From Microbacterium sp. (GTDB lineage: Bacteria; Actinomycetota; Actinomycetes; Actinomycetales; Microbacteriaceae): DNA of 41,703 nt. The stretch lies in the NCBI GenBank assembly GCA_002703245.1, contig NZTV01000011.1:1-41703 (forward strand). The letters run 5' to 3'. The translations under genes and the position numbers were made by a program. Each line of letters starts with the position of its first letter. The first letter of the stretch is position 1. Below the pieces are notes generated by a model. It saw only the letters and a list, made by a program, of their open reading frames with translations, did not search any database and was not told where the DNA came from. Of the stretch, positions 31,554 through 39,690 are shown piece after piece.

Positions 31554-32828
31554 CTACTGCTGCAGACCGGGGTACAGCGGGAACGCGGCCGTCAGCGCGG
31601 CGACGCGGGCGCGCAACGCGTCCACGTCGGCGCCGGGCTGGAGGGCGAGCGCGATCACATCGGCGACCTCGGTGAATTCGGCGTCGCCGAAGCCTCGGGT
31701 CGCCAGAGCCGGGGTGCCGATGCGCAGGCCCGAGGTGACCATCGGCGGGCGCGGGTCGTTGGGCACCGCGTTGCGGTTGACGGTGATGTGGATCTCGTGG
31801 AGGAGGTCTTCGGCCTGCTTGCCGTCGATCTCGGCCTCACGCAGGTCGACGAGCACGAGGTGGACGTCGGTGCCACCGGAGCGGATCGCGATGCCCGCGT
31901 TCGCGACGTCCTCGCGGGTGAGGCGCTCGGCGATGATCGCGGCGCCGCGGAGGGTGCGCTCCTGCCGGTCCCGGAATTCGGGTGTGCCGGCGAGCTTGAA
32001 GGCGGTGGCCTTCGCCGCGATCACATGCATGAGCGGACCGCCCTGCTGACCGGGGAACACCGCCGTGTTGATCTTCTTGGCGATGTCGGCGTCGTTGGTG
32101 AGGATGAAGCCCGAGCGGGGGCCGCCGATCGTCTTGTGCACCGTCGAGGACACGACGTGCGCGTGCGGCACGGGTGAGGGGTGCACGCCGGCGGCGACGA
32201 GTCCCGCGAAGTGCGCCATGTCGACCCACAGGTAGGCGCCGACCTCGTCGGCGATCTCGCGGAAGCGGGCGAAGTCGAGCTGACGGGGGTATGCCGACCA
32301 CCCGGCGATGATGACCTTGGGCCGGTGCTCGAGGGCGAGGCGGTGTACCTCGTCCATGTCGATGATGCTCGTCTCGGGGTCGACGCCGTAGGCGACGATG
32401 TCGTAGAGACGCCCGGAGAAATTGATCTTCATGCCGTGGGTGAGGTGCCCGCCCTGGTCGAGGGCGAGGCCGAGGATGGTGTCGCCGGGACGGGCGATGG
32501 CGTGGAGCACCGCGGCGTTCGCGGTGGCGCCCGAGTGGGGCTGGACGTTGGCGAACTCGGCCCCGAACAGGTCCTTCGCGCGGGCGATCGCGAGCTCTTC
32601 GGCGACGTCGACCTCTTCGCAGCCGCCGTAGTAGCGGCGCCCGGGGTAGCCCTCGGCGTACTTGTTGGTGAGCACCGATCCCTGCGACTGGAGCACGGAG
32701 ACGGGGACGAAGTTCTCCGAGGCGATCATCTCGAGGTAGCCGCGCTGGCGCTCGGCCTCACGCTCGAGCACGTCGGCGATCTCGGGGTCGACCTCGGCGA
32801 GCGGGGCCGTGAAGAATGAGTCGGTCAT
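31554..32828 (-). CDS. glyA: Serine hydroxymethyltransferase
   Basis: From the ATG at 32828 (AAGGAG 6 nt upstream) the protein has 424 residues, normal for the family. The PLP enzyme converts serine + THF to glycine + 5,10-methylene-THF. Marks are [69 protein letters not shown], and the PLP-lysine site [34 protein letters not shown] and [15 protein letters not shown] follow. The long open frame before the ATG is the riboswitch leader, not protein. It is the first gene of the glyA-folD pair. Confidence 0.97.
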   Translation of the reverse strand: MTDSFFTAPLAEVDPEIADVLEREAERQRGYLEMIASENFVPVSVLQSQGSVLTNKYAEGYPGRRYYGGCEEVDVAEELAIARAKDLFGAEFANVQPHSGATANAAVLHAIARPGDTILGLALDQGGHLTHGMKINFSGRLYDIVAYGVDPETSIIDMDEVHRLALEHRPKVIIAGWSAYPRQLDFARFREIADEVGAYLWVDMAHFAGLVAAGVHPSPVPHAHVVSSTVHKTIGGPRSGFILTNDADIAKKINTAVFPGQQGGPLMHVIAAKATAFKLAGTPEFRDRQERTLRGAAIIAERLTREDVANAGIAIRSGGTDVHLVLVDLREAEIDGKQAEDLLHEIHITVNRNAVPNDPRPPMVTSGLRIGTPALATRGFGDAEFTEVADVIALALQPGADVDALRARVAALTAAFPLYPGLQQ

Positions 32829-32871
32829 GGCGTTCTCCTTGCAGACGGGATCGGGATTCCGAGCGGTTGAT

Positions 32872-32943
32872 CGGCCCAGGCGTGCGGTCGACGTGCCATG
32901 CGGTCGCTTCCCGGTGGTAGCCCACCTCAACGCCAGTCGCGAC
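32872..32943 (-). promoter_or_regulatory. ZTP/ZMP (pfl) riboswitch upstream of glyA
   Basis: Read on the minus strand, the leader contains the pfl-motif blocks in order: CGACTGGCG (32939-32931), the hairpin GGTGGGCTACCACC, GGGAAGCG, and after a variable spacer the pseudoknot partner CCGCACGCCTGGGC. These are the conserved GACUGGCG ... CCACCGGGGAGCG ... CCGCCUGGGC elements. The class senses ZTP/ZMP, which builds up when 10-formyl-THF is short, and turns on one-carbon genes such as glyA and folD. It begins where TATGCT (32955-32950) predicts the transcript start. About 43 bases separate it from the glyA ATG and hold the AAGGAG ribosome site. Confidence 0.93.
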
Positions 32944-32949
32944 GCCTCG

Positions 32950-32988
32950 AGCATATCGGATGCCGTGCACGGCAGAGTTTGTTAGGTT
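32950..32988. promoter_or_regulatory. Overlapping divergent promoters of glyA and the GH20 gene
   Basis: On the minus strand TATGCT (32955-32950) would start glyA mRNA near 32943, exactly at the riboswitch. On the plus strand TAGGTT (32983-32988) ends 7 nt before the GH20 ATG at 32996. The two -10 boxes are 27 bases apart, so polymerase binding at one should hinder the other. Confidence 0.6.
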
Positions 32989-32995
32989 TCCTTAC

Positions 32996-34492
32996 ATGAC
33001 CCTGCCGCTGGTGCCCTACCCGCTGTCCGTCACCGAGCACGACGCCCCGGCGTTCCGGCTCGACGACGGGGTCGGCATCACCGGCGACGACACCTGCGCC
33101 GAGCAGCTGCGTCGCGCACTCGCGACTGTCACCGGCGACGCCCTCGGCCGCGGGGAGGGCATCCGGCTCGAGATCATCGCCGGCGGCCCTGCGGAGTCCG
33201 CCACGATCGAGGTGTCCTCCGCGGGTGTGGTGGTCACCGGCGCCGATGCGGCGGGCCTGTTCTACGGCGTGCACACGCTGGTGCAGCTCGTGCGACGCGA
33301 CGCCGAGGGCTGGAGCATCCCGGCCGTGTCGATCTCGGACCGCCCGCGCTTCTCCTACCGCGGCGTCATGCTCGACGTGGCCCGCCACTTCTTCGACGTC
33401 GAGACGGTGTGCGGCTGGATCGACCGGGCCGCGGCGCTCAAGGCGAACCACCTGCACCTACACCTCAGCGACGACCAGGGCTGGCGGATCGCGCTGGCCT
33501 CCCGGCCCGCGCTCACCGAAAAGGCTGCGGCCACCGCGATCGGCCACGACGACGGCGGCCACTACACCGCCGACGACTACGCACACATCGTCGCCCACGC
33601 CGCCTCGCGGCACATGACCGTCGTCCCCGAGCTCGACATGCCCGGACACACCCACGCGGTGGGCCTGGCCTATCCGGAGCTGGTGGAGCACCCCGTGATC
33701 ACCGACGAGGTGCGTGCGGCGGCCGAGGAGTTCGGCGGCGGGCTCCCCCGGACCGGGGTGCCCTACCGCGGCCTCGCCGTCGGGTTCTCGTCGCTGCGCA
33801 TCTCGGACCCGGAGACCGATCGATTCGTCCGCGAGGTGTTCACCGACCTCGCCGCCCTCACCCCGGGCCCCTATCTGCACCTCGGCGGCGACGAGGCCCT
33901 CGGAACGGATCCGGCGCGGTTCGCGTCGTTCGTCGCACGCGCGACCGAAATCATCACCGGCCTCGGCAAGACCCCGATCGCGTGGCATGAAGCCGGCGCC
34001 GCAGCCGGGCTCGCCGCCGGCACCGTCGGGCAGTACTGGGGGTTCGTCACCCCGACCGACGGGATGGACGCCACCGCCCGCCGCTTCGTCGCCGGGGGTG
34101 GGGCGCTCATCCTCTCCCCCTCCGACGCGGTCTACCTCGACATGAAACCCGAGCCCGACTTCCCACTCGGGCTCACCTGGGCCAACGGTCACACGAGCGT
34201 GCGACGCGCCTACACGTGGGAGCCCTCGTCGGTGATCGCGGGGATCGCCGAGGAGGACATCCTCGGCGTGGAGGCACCGCTGTGGACCGAGACGGTGCGC
34301 ACCGCCGCCGACATCGACGCGCTGGCGTTCCCGCGGCTGGCCGCGGCCGCCGAAGCGGCCTGGTCGCCGGCGACGGACACCTGCACCGAACGCACGTGGG
34401 AGTCCTTCCGCACCCGGGTCGGCGCGCAGGGCCCGCGGTGGAGGGCACAGGGCATCCACTTCCACGCCTCGGAGGAAATCCCATGGGCATGA
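32996..34492 (+). CDS. Beta-N-acetylhexosaminidase (glycoside hydrolase family 20)
   Basis: The ATG at 32996 is chosen by its -10 box 7 nt upstream; the in-frame ATG at 32960 lies above that promoter. The 498-residue protein has an N-terminal GH20b domain (to about 115) and the catalytic barrel, starting FSYRGVMLDVARHFFDVETV. LHLHLSDDQGWRI, VPELDMPGHTHA and YLHLGGDEALG with the catalytic pair Asp299-Glu300 follow. The enzyme removes terminal GlcNAc (or GalNAc) from chito-oligosaccharides or peptidoglycan fragments by substrate-assisted catalysis. No signal peptide is present, so it acts on imported oligosaccharides in the cytoplasm. Its stop overlaps nagA. Confidence 0.93.
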   Translation: MTLPLVPYPLSVTEHDAPAFRLDDGVGITGDDTCAEQLRRALATVTGDALGRGEGIRLEIIAGGPAESATIEVSSAGVVVTGADAAGLFYGVHTLVQLVRRDAEGWSIPAVSISDRPRFSYRGVMLDVARHFFDVETVCGWIDRAAALKANHLHLHLSDDQGWRIALASRPALTEKAAATAIGHDDGGHYTADDYAHIVAHAASRHMTVVPELDMPGHTHAVGLAYPELVEHPVITDEVRAAAEEFGGGLPRTGVPYRGLAVGFSSLRISDPETDRFVREVFTDLAALTPGPYLHLGGDEALGTDPARFASFVARATEIITGLGKTPIAWHEAGAAAGLAAGTVGQYWGFVTPTDGMDATARRFVAGGGALILSPSDAVYLDMKPEPDFPLGLTWANGHTSVRRAYTWEPSSVIAGIAEEDILGVEAPLWTETVRTAADIDALAFPRLAAAAEAAWSPATDTCTERTWESFRTRVGAQGPRWRAQGIHFHASEEIPWA

Positions 34493-35667
34493 CCGTCATC
34501 CACTCGGCACGCCTGGTCACCGCCGCCACCGACACCCCGGACGCGTGGGTGCGCTTCGACGGCGCCCGGGTCACCGGGGTCGGCAGCGGCGACACGTGGC
34601 GAGACGAGACGGATGCCGCCGCCGCCGTCGTCGACGCCGCCGCGGTCGCCGGCGACGACGCCGTCCTCACGCCGGGCTTCATCGACCTGCACGGTCACGG
34701 CGGCGCCGGCGCCTCCTACGACGACGACGCCGACGCGATCCGCCGAGGCCGAGCCCTGCATCGCGCGCACGGCACCACGCGGGCCCTCATCTCGCTCGTC
34801 ACGGCGTCGATCGACGATCTCGCCGCGCGCGCCGCGGTCGTCGCCGACGTCGCGGCGACCGACGCGGACGTCCTCGGCTCGCACCTCGAGGGGCCCTTCC
34901 TCGATCCGGCCCACAAGGGCGCCCACGACGAACGTCTGCTCGTCGACCCGACACCCGAGGCCATCGACCGCCTCCTCGCAGCCGGCCGGGGCACCGTGCG
35001 ACAGGTGACCCTGGCGCCCGAGCTGCCGGGCGCGACCGCGGCGATCGCGCGCCTGCGTGCGGCCGGCACCGTCCCGGCGGTCGGACACACCTCCGCCGAC
35101 TACGACCAGGCCCGCGCCGCCTTCGACGCCGGCGCGGGCATCCTGACCCACGCCTTCAACGCCATGCCCGCCCTGCACCACCGCGCGCCCGGACCGGTCG
35201 CGGCGGCCGCGGCCACCCCCGGGGTCACGCTCGAGGTCATCGCCGACGGCGTTCACCTGCACCCCGAAACCGTCCGCATCGCCTTCGCCGCCGCCCCGGG
35301 ACGCATCGCACTGGTCACCGACGCGATGGCCGCGGCGGGCCACCCCGACGGTCGGTACGTCCTCGGCGGGCTGGAAGTCGACGTCGAGGCCGGCGTCGCG
35401 CGCCTGCATCGCGGGACGCGCGCGATCGCGGGGTCGACGCTGACGCAGGACACCGCGCTGCGGCGGTGCGTGGCGGCCGGTGTCACCCTGCCCGACGCGG
35501 TGCGCGCCCTCACCTCGACACCGGCACGCACCCTCGGACGGCACGACCTCGGAGACCTCCGCATCGGGATGCTCGCCGATGCGGTCCTCCTGACCGGCGA
35601 TCTGCGCGTGCGTCAGGTCTGGACGGCAGGCGCCCGCACCCCCGGGGCAGCCGACGCCCCGGCGTAG
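34483..35667 (+). CDS. nagA: N-acetylglucosamine-6-phosphate deacetylase
   Basis: GGAGG at 34471-34475 lies 7 nt before the ATG at 34483, favouring it over the ATG at 34489; the protein has 394 residues. It removes acetate from GlcNAc-6-phosphate. Signatures are TPGFIDLHGHGGAGA, GSHLEGPFLDPAHKGAHDE with the metal Glu, VGHTSADYDQA, LTHAFNAMPALHHR, GVHLHPE and LVTDAMAAAG with the catalytic Asp. It overlaps the end of the GH20 gene by 10 bases, so hydrolysis and deacetylation are coupled. The product feeds NagB, encoded convergently at 37952-38731. Confidence 0.94.
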   Translation: MGMTVIHSARLVTAATDTPDAWVRFDGARVTGVGSGDTWRDETDAAAAVVDAAAVAGDDAVLTPGFIDLHGHGGAGASYDDDADAIRRGRALHRAHGTTRALISLVTASIDDLAARAAVVADVAATDADVLGSHLEGPFLDPAHKGAHDERLLVDPTPEAIDRLLAAGRGTVRQVTLAPELPGATAAIARLRAAGTVPAVGHTSADYDQARAAFDAGAGILTHAFNAMPALHHRAPGPVAAAAATPGVTLEVIADGVHLHPETVRIAFAAAPGRIALVTDAMAAAGHPDGRYVLGGLEVDVEAGVARLHRGTRAIAGSTLTQDTALRRCVAAGVTLPDAVRALTSTPARTLGRHDLGDLRIGMLADAVLLTGDLRVRQVWTAGARTPGAADAPA

Positions 35668-35670
35668 AAT
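35665..35670 (+). promoter_or_regulatory. -10 box formed partly by the nagA stop codon
   Basis: TAGAAT begins with the TAG stop of nagA (35665-35667) and ends 6 nt before the ATG at 35677, the spacing of a leaderless promoter. The downstream genes can thus be expressed apart from nagA. Confidence 0.5.
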
Positions 35671-35676
35671 CGCAGA

Positions 35677-36069
35677 ATGCCCGAGAACGCCTCCCCCTCA
35701 TCGGCCGCGCCCGCAGCCCCCGCGCCGGGCACGCGCGCGCCCCTGACCGCGCTGGACATCCTCGCCTTCGTGTGCGAGCTGTTCACCCTCGGTTCCCTCG
35801 CCCTGTGGGGATTCGTGGCCTTCGCCCTGCCGTGGAACATCGTCGTCGGCATCGGCGCCCCCGCCCTCGCCCTGCTCATCTGGGCCCTGTTCGTGTCGCC
35901 GCGCGCGGTGTTCGCGGTTCACCCCTTCGTCCGCGGCGTCGTCGAACTGCTGGTCTACCTGTCGGCCACGATCGTCTGGTGGAGCCTGGGCTACGCCTGG
36001 ATCGGGATCGTGTTCGCCGTCGTCGCCGTCACCACCGGCGTGTTCGTCGGACGCCGCCGCTTCTCGTGA
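35677..36069 (+). CDS. YrdB-like membrane protein (DUF2568)
   Basis: The 130-residue protein has an Ala/Pro-rich N-terminus and about four transmembrane helices. The DUF2568 pattern is seen in ALDILAFVCELFTLGSLALW, ALLIWALFVSPRAVF (the family's W-x-L-F-x-x-P-R-A) and FVRGVVELLVYLSATIVW. The role of the family is unknown. It starts a + strand run with the FAD oxidase and NUDIX genes, coupled through overlapping stop and start codons (GTGA at 36066). Confidence 0.8.
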   Translation: MPENASPSSAAPAAPAPGTRAPLTALDILAFVCELFTLGSLALWGFVAFALPWNIVVGIGAPALALLIWALFVSPRAVFAVHPFVRGVVELLVYLSATIVWWSLGYAWIGIVFAVVAVTTGVFVGRRRFS

Positions 36070-37457
36070 CCGACGCCCTCGAGGTCGTCTCCCGTCTCGC
36101 CGAGGTGCTCGGCGACCGCGTCGACGTCTCCTTCGACGCACGCCGCGCCGCCCGCGCCGACAAGTCGGGTCACGCGGCCGCGGGCCTGCCCCTGGCGGTG
36201 GTCCACGCCGAGACCGTCGAAGACGTGCAGGCGACCCTGCGCGTGGCCGGCGCCACACGCACCCCCGTCGTCACGCGCGGTGCCGGTACCGGGCTCGCCG
36301 GGGCCGCATGCGCCGGCGACGGCGAGATCGCCCTGTCGTTGCGTCGGATGGACCGCATCCTCGAGGTGCGCGCCGACGACCTGCTCGCGGTGGTCGAACC
36401 CGGCATCCTGAACGCCGACCTCGACGCCGCGCTCGCCGAACACGGACTGTGGTGGGCGCCCGACCCGGCCAGCCGTGCGATCTCGACGGTGGGGGGCAAC
36501 ATCGCCACCGGCGCGGGCGGCCTGCTCTGCGCGAAGTACGGCGTCGTGCGCGACGCGGTCCTCGGCGTCGACGTCGTGCTGGCAGACGGCCGGCTGGTGC
36601 GCCTCGGCCACCGCACCGTCAAGGGCGTCACCGGGCTCGACCTCACCTCCCTCATGATCGGTTCGGAGGGCACCCTCGGCGTCATCGTGGGGGCGACCCT
36701 GAAGCTGCGCCGTCGTGTCCCGGGCGAGGTCTGCACGATCGCGGCGACCTTCCCCCGCGTGCGGGCCGCCGCGGCGGCCTCGGCGGCGGTGACCGCCTCG
36801 GGGGTCCAACCGGCGATCATGGAGCTCATGGATGCGGCCTCGCTCGCGGCCGTCCACGCCCACCTCGGGCTCGACGCGCCCCCGGCCGGCGCGTCGCAAC
36901 TGACGATCCAGACCGATGGGGTCGCCGCGGCCGACGACGCCGACGCGATCGCCCGGATCCTCTCCGCGAACGGCGGCGCGGTCGCCGTCACCGCAGACCC
37001 TGCCGAGGGCGAGCAACTGCTCACGGTGCGTCGGTCGATGCATCCCGCCATGGAAGGACTCGGGACCACGCTCATCGAGGACGTCTCCGTCCCGCGCAGC
37101 GCGCTGCCGACGATGTTCGACGAGATCGCCCGCATCGAAGGCGAGTACGAACTGGTCATCCCGACCGTCGCCCACGCCGGCGACGGCAACCTCCACCCGA
37201 ACTTCGTGTTCGACGCCGTGGCGGACGACGCCGGTGTGGTCCGCGTCCCGCCGCGGGTGTGGGAGGCCGCCGACGCCCTGTTCCGTGCGGCGCTGGACCT
37301 CGGCGGCACGCTCACCGGCGAGCATGGTGTGGGCACGCTCAAGAGCCGGTGGCTGGCGGACGAGCTCGGCGACGATCAGTGGGAGATCCAACGCCGGATC
37401 ACCCGGGTGTTCGATCCGGACGGGGTCCTGAACCCCGGGAAGGTGTTCCTGCGGTGA
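36066..37457 (+). CDS. FAD-linked oxidase, GlcD/D-lactate dehydrogenase type
   Basis: The GTG at 36066 overlaps the YrdB stop and gives 463 residues. The FAD-binding domain shows TRGAGTGLAGAACAGDGEI, DPASRAISTVGGNIATGAGG and LDLTSLMIGSEGTLGVIVGA. The C-terminal FAD-oxidase domain holds the metal/substrate His motif PTVAHAGDGNLHPNFVF and GEHGVGTLKSRW, ending DPDGVLNPGKVF. It should oxidise a 2-hydroxy acid such as glycolate or D-lactate to the 2-oxo acid at the membrane or in the cytosol. No separate iron-sulfur subunit gene follows. It is unrelated in detail to the FAD oxidase at 14768. Confidence 0.92.
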   Translation: MTDALEVVSRLAEVLGDRVDVSFDARRAARADKSGHAAAGLPLAVVHAETVEDVQATLRVAGATRTPVVTRGAGTGLAGAACAGDGEIALSLRRMDRILEVRADDLLAVVEPGILNADLDAALAEHGLWWAPDPASRAISTVGGNIATGAGGLLCAKYGVVRDAVLGVDVVLADGRLVRLGHRTVKGVTGLDLTSLMIGSEGTLGVIVGATLKLRRRVPGEVCTIAATFPRVRAAAAASAAVTASGVQPAIMELMDAASLAAVHAHLGLDAPPAGASQLTIQTDGVAAADDADAIARILSANGGAVAVTADPAEGEQLLTVRRSMHPAMEGLGTTLIEDVSVPRSALPTMFDEIARIEGEYELVIPTVAHAGDGNLHPNFVFDAVADDAGVVRVPPRVWEAADALFRAALDLGGTLTGEHGVGTLKSRWLADELGDDQWEIQRRITRVFDPDGVLNPGKVFLR

Positions 37458-37852
37458 GCGCCACGATCCACGTCTCGGCCGCCGTCGTCGTCTCGGACGA
37501 TGCACGCACCCTCGTGGTGCGCAAGCGCGGTGCCCGGGTCTTCCAGCAGCCGGGCGGCAAGCCCGATCCGGGCGAGGACGCCCTCGCGGCCGTCGTACGG
37601 GAGGTGGCGGAGGAGACCGGGATCGTCGCCGCCCCCGGAGACTTCGTCCCGCTCGGACGCTTCACCGACGCGGCCGCCAACGAGCCGGGGCACGTGGTCG
37701 TCGGAGACGCGTTCCTGTTGCGGGTCGGCCCCGCCGAGGCGACGGCATCCGGCGAGATCGAGGAGTTGCGCTGGCTCACCGAGGACGACGTGCCCGACAC
37801 GCCGCTGGCGAATCTGAGCCGCAACCACCTCATCCGTTTCGCCTGGCGCTGA
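37454..37852 (+). CDS. NUDIX hydrolase
   Basis: The GTG at 37454 overlaps the oxidase stop by GTGA and gives 132 residues. The Nudix box fits G-x5-E-x7-R-E-x2-E-E-x-G fully: GKPDPGEDALAAVV followed by REVAEETGI, so the Mg-binding glutamates are all present. It hydrolyses a nucleoside diphosphate linked to another group; substrate unknown. It is the last gene of the + strand run and converges on nagB across an inverted-repeat region. Confidence 0.92.
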   Translation: MSATIHVSAAVVVSDDARTLVVRKRGARVFQQPGGKPDPGEDALAAVVREVAEETGIVAAPGDFVPLGRFTDAAANEPGHVVVGDAFLLRVGPAEATASGEIEELRWLTEDDVPDTPLANLSRNHLIRFAWR

Positions 37853-37865
37853 CGCCCCGCCCCGA

Positions 37866-37938
37866 GCCGCCCCTTTCGCGCCGACCCCCGCTGCTGTCCG
37901 CAGGAAAGGGCCGGGTCGGCAGGAAAGGGCCGGGCGGC
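37866..37938. terminator. Long inverted repeat with a 16-base direct repeat between convergent genes
   Basis: GCAGGAAAGGGCCGGG occurs twice (37900-37915 and 37919-37934). CCCTTTC (37871-37877) pairs with GAAAGGG (37923-37929) and GCCGACCC (37880-37887) with GGGTCGGC (37913-37920), with GCCGC/GCGGC outside. The whole makes a stem of about 20 pairs between the NUDIX and nagB stops: a bidirectional terminator or REP-like element. Confidence 0.65.
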
Positions 37939-37951
37939 GGGGTGGGCGGGG

Positions 37952-38731
37952 TCAGAGGCGCTGCCAGGCGGGTTTGTTCGCGTACGTGTAGCGGTAGTAA
38001 TCGGCGTGCGCCAGGCGACCGGCGGCGGGCTCGTCGACGACGACGGTCACGTGGGGATGCAATTGGATCGCCGATCCCGGCAGCGACGCGGTCACGGGAC
38101 CCTCGACCGCGGCGGCGACCGCAGCGGCCTTGCCGGCGCCGAAGGCCAGGAGCACCAGGTGGCGCGCGCGCAGGATCGTGCCCAGACCCTGCGTGATGCA
38201 GTGCCGGGGGACCTCGTCGATCGAGTCGAAGAAGCGCGCGTTGTCCCGGCGGGTCTGCTCGGTGAGGGTCTTGACCCGCGTGAGGGAAGCGAAGGAGGAT
38301 CCCGGCTCGTTGAAGCCGATGTGACCGTCGGTGCCGATGCCGAGCAGCTGGAGGTCGACGCCTCCGGCCGCATCGATCGCCGCCTCGTAATCGGCACCCG
38401 CGTGCTCGATGCCCGATAGGCTCCCGTCGGGCACGTGCACACGGTCGGGGTCGAGCCCCAGCGGGGCGACCACCTCTCGGGAGATCACCGACCGATAGCT
38501 CTCGGGGTGGTCGCGGTCCAGACCGACATACTCGTCGAGCGCGAACCCGCGCACCCGCGACAGATCCGTGCCGGACATGCGTGCGCGCAGCGCCTGGTAG
38601 ACCGGCAACGGCGTCGAGCCGGTCGCGAGACCCAGGACCGCGTCCGGCCTGCCCGCGACGAGGTCGGCGATCGCCTCGGCGACGAGCTCGCCCGCGTCAC
38701 GGGCGTCGGGGACGATGATCACTTCAGCCAT
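37952..38731 (-). CDS. nagB: Glucosamine-6-phosphate deaminase
   Basis: From the ATG at 38731 the protein has 259 residues, normal for the family. It converts glucosamine 6-phosphate to fructose 6-phosphate and ammonia. Key segments are GLATGSTPLPVYQAL, FALDEYVGL with the catalytic Asp, HPESYRSVI, LLGIGTDGHIGFNEPGS with the catalytic His and Glu, and ITQGLGTILRARHLVLLAFG. The start lies within the last bases of the ROK kinase gene (8-bp overlap), with GAGGAGG 9 nt upstream, so the two are coupled. It is the distal gene of the importer-kinase unit beginning beyond the right edge. Confidence 0.96.
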   Translation of the reverse strand: MAEVIIVPDARDAGELVAEAIADLVAGRPDAVLGLATGSTPLPVYQALRARMSGTDLSRVRGFALDEYVGLDRDHPESYRSVISREVVAPLGLDPDRVHVPDGSLSGIEHAGADYEAAIDAAGGVDLQLLGIGTDGHIGFNEPGSSFASLTRVKTLTEQTRRDNARFFDSIDEVPRHCITQGLGTILRARHLVLLAFGAGKAAAVAAAVEGPVTASLPGSAIQLHPHVTVVVDEPAAGRLAHADYYRYTYANKPAWQRL

Positions 38732-39647
38732 GTGCGAGGACCTCCTCGGTGGTGCGTCCCACCAGCGCGGCGCCGAGAGCGGCCGCCGGCGAGCCCGCCG
38801 GAAGCAACGTGGCGCGCTCACGCAGGTGGAGCGATCGGATGAAGGCGGAGGCTTCGGCCCCCGCCTCGAGTTCGGCGGCGACAGGCGTGGTGAGGCGGTC
38901 GCCGAGGGCGCTGAGTCCACCGCCGATGACGACCGTGTCGACGTCTGCGGTGAGCACGAGCACCCGGATGGCCGAGGCCACACCCCGGGCGAGATCATCC
39001 CGCAGCGCGACGGCGAGCGCGTCGCCGGCGTCTGCGGCGTCGAAGACGTCGCGCACCGGGAGCGCACCGGGGCGTCCCCACCGCTCGGCGACGGCTCCAC
39101 CGCCGGCGAGGGCCTCGATGCACCCGCGTTGACCGCAGCGGCACGGCGGCCCGGCGGGGTCGATGGAGATGTGTCCGACCTCCCCCGCGCTCCCGCCGGC
39201 GCCGCGCCACACCTGCCCTTCCACGACGATCCCCGCCGCGACACCCGTGCCGAGGTTCAGGTAGGCCATCGTCCCCGAGCCCGAGCCGTGCAGGGCGTGG
39301 GCACCGAGCGCGGCGGCTTTGACGTCGTTCTCGACGCGCACCGGAATCCCGAGGATCGGCTCGAGCGTGCGGGTGACGTCGAGTTCGCGCACCCCGAGGT
39401 TCACCGCGTGCGCGACGCGGGTCGATCCGGGAGCGACCTGCCCGGGCATGCCGACACCGACCGAGCGGATGTCCTCGCGGGGGATCCCCGCCTCACCGCA
39501 GACCAGGTCGACCGCACGGGCGATCGTGGCACCGACGGCGTCGACGCCCCAGCCGGTCGCCAGCCTCGTGCGGGCGAGGATGTGTACGTCGTCGTCGATG
39601 ATCACGGCGTCGGTCTTGGTGCCTCCGACATCCAGCCCGACCCTCAT
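38724..39647 (-). CDS. ROK-family sugar kinase (probably amino-sugar kinase)
   Basis: The 307-residue protein has the ATP site LDVGGTKTDAVIID, the phosphate segment YLNLGTGVAAGIVVEG, the catalytic Asp in VENDVKAAALGAH, and the ROK zinc motif GHISIDP...CRCGQRGCIEAL with its Cys cluster. No helix-turn-helix is attached, so it is a kinase and not a repressor. Position between a sugar importer and nagB suggests it phosphorylates GlcNAc or glucosamine, feeding NagA and NagB. Sequence alone cannot separate these from glucose. Confidence 0.9.
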   Translation of the reverse strand: MRVGLDVGGTKTDAVIIDDDVHILARTRLATGWGVDAVGATIARAVDLVCGEAGIPREDIRSVGVGMPGQVAPGSTRVAHAVNLGVRELDVTRTLEPILGIPVRVENDVKAAALGAHALHGSGSGTMAYLNLGTGVAAGIVVEGQVWRGAGGSAGEVGHISIDPAGPPCRCGQRGCIEALAGGGAVAERWGRPGALPVRDVFDAADAGDALAVALRDDLARGVASAIRVLVLTADVDTVVIGGGLSALGDRLTTPVAAELEAGAEASAFIRSLHLRERATLLPAGSPAAALGAALVGRTTEEVLAHG

Positions 39648-39690
39648 CGGCCGCTCTCCCGGAGGGGGGCGGCGGTGGTGCGCCGGGCCA

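Noticed and set aside
32960..32995. Earlier in-frame ATG for the GH20 gene
   Set aside because: It lies upstream of the TAGGTT promoter element and has no ribosome site; family similarity begins after the ATG at 32996.
14768..37457. The two FAD oxidases (14768-16090 and 36066-37457) as recent duplicates
   Set aside because: They share only the family fold motifs; the loops, the substrate-domain motifs and the surroundings differ.
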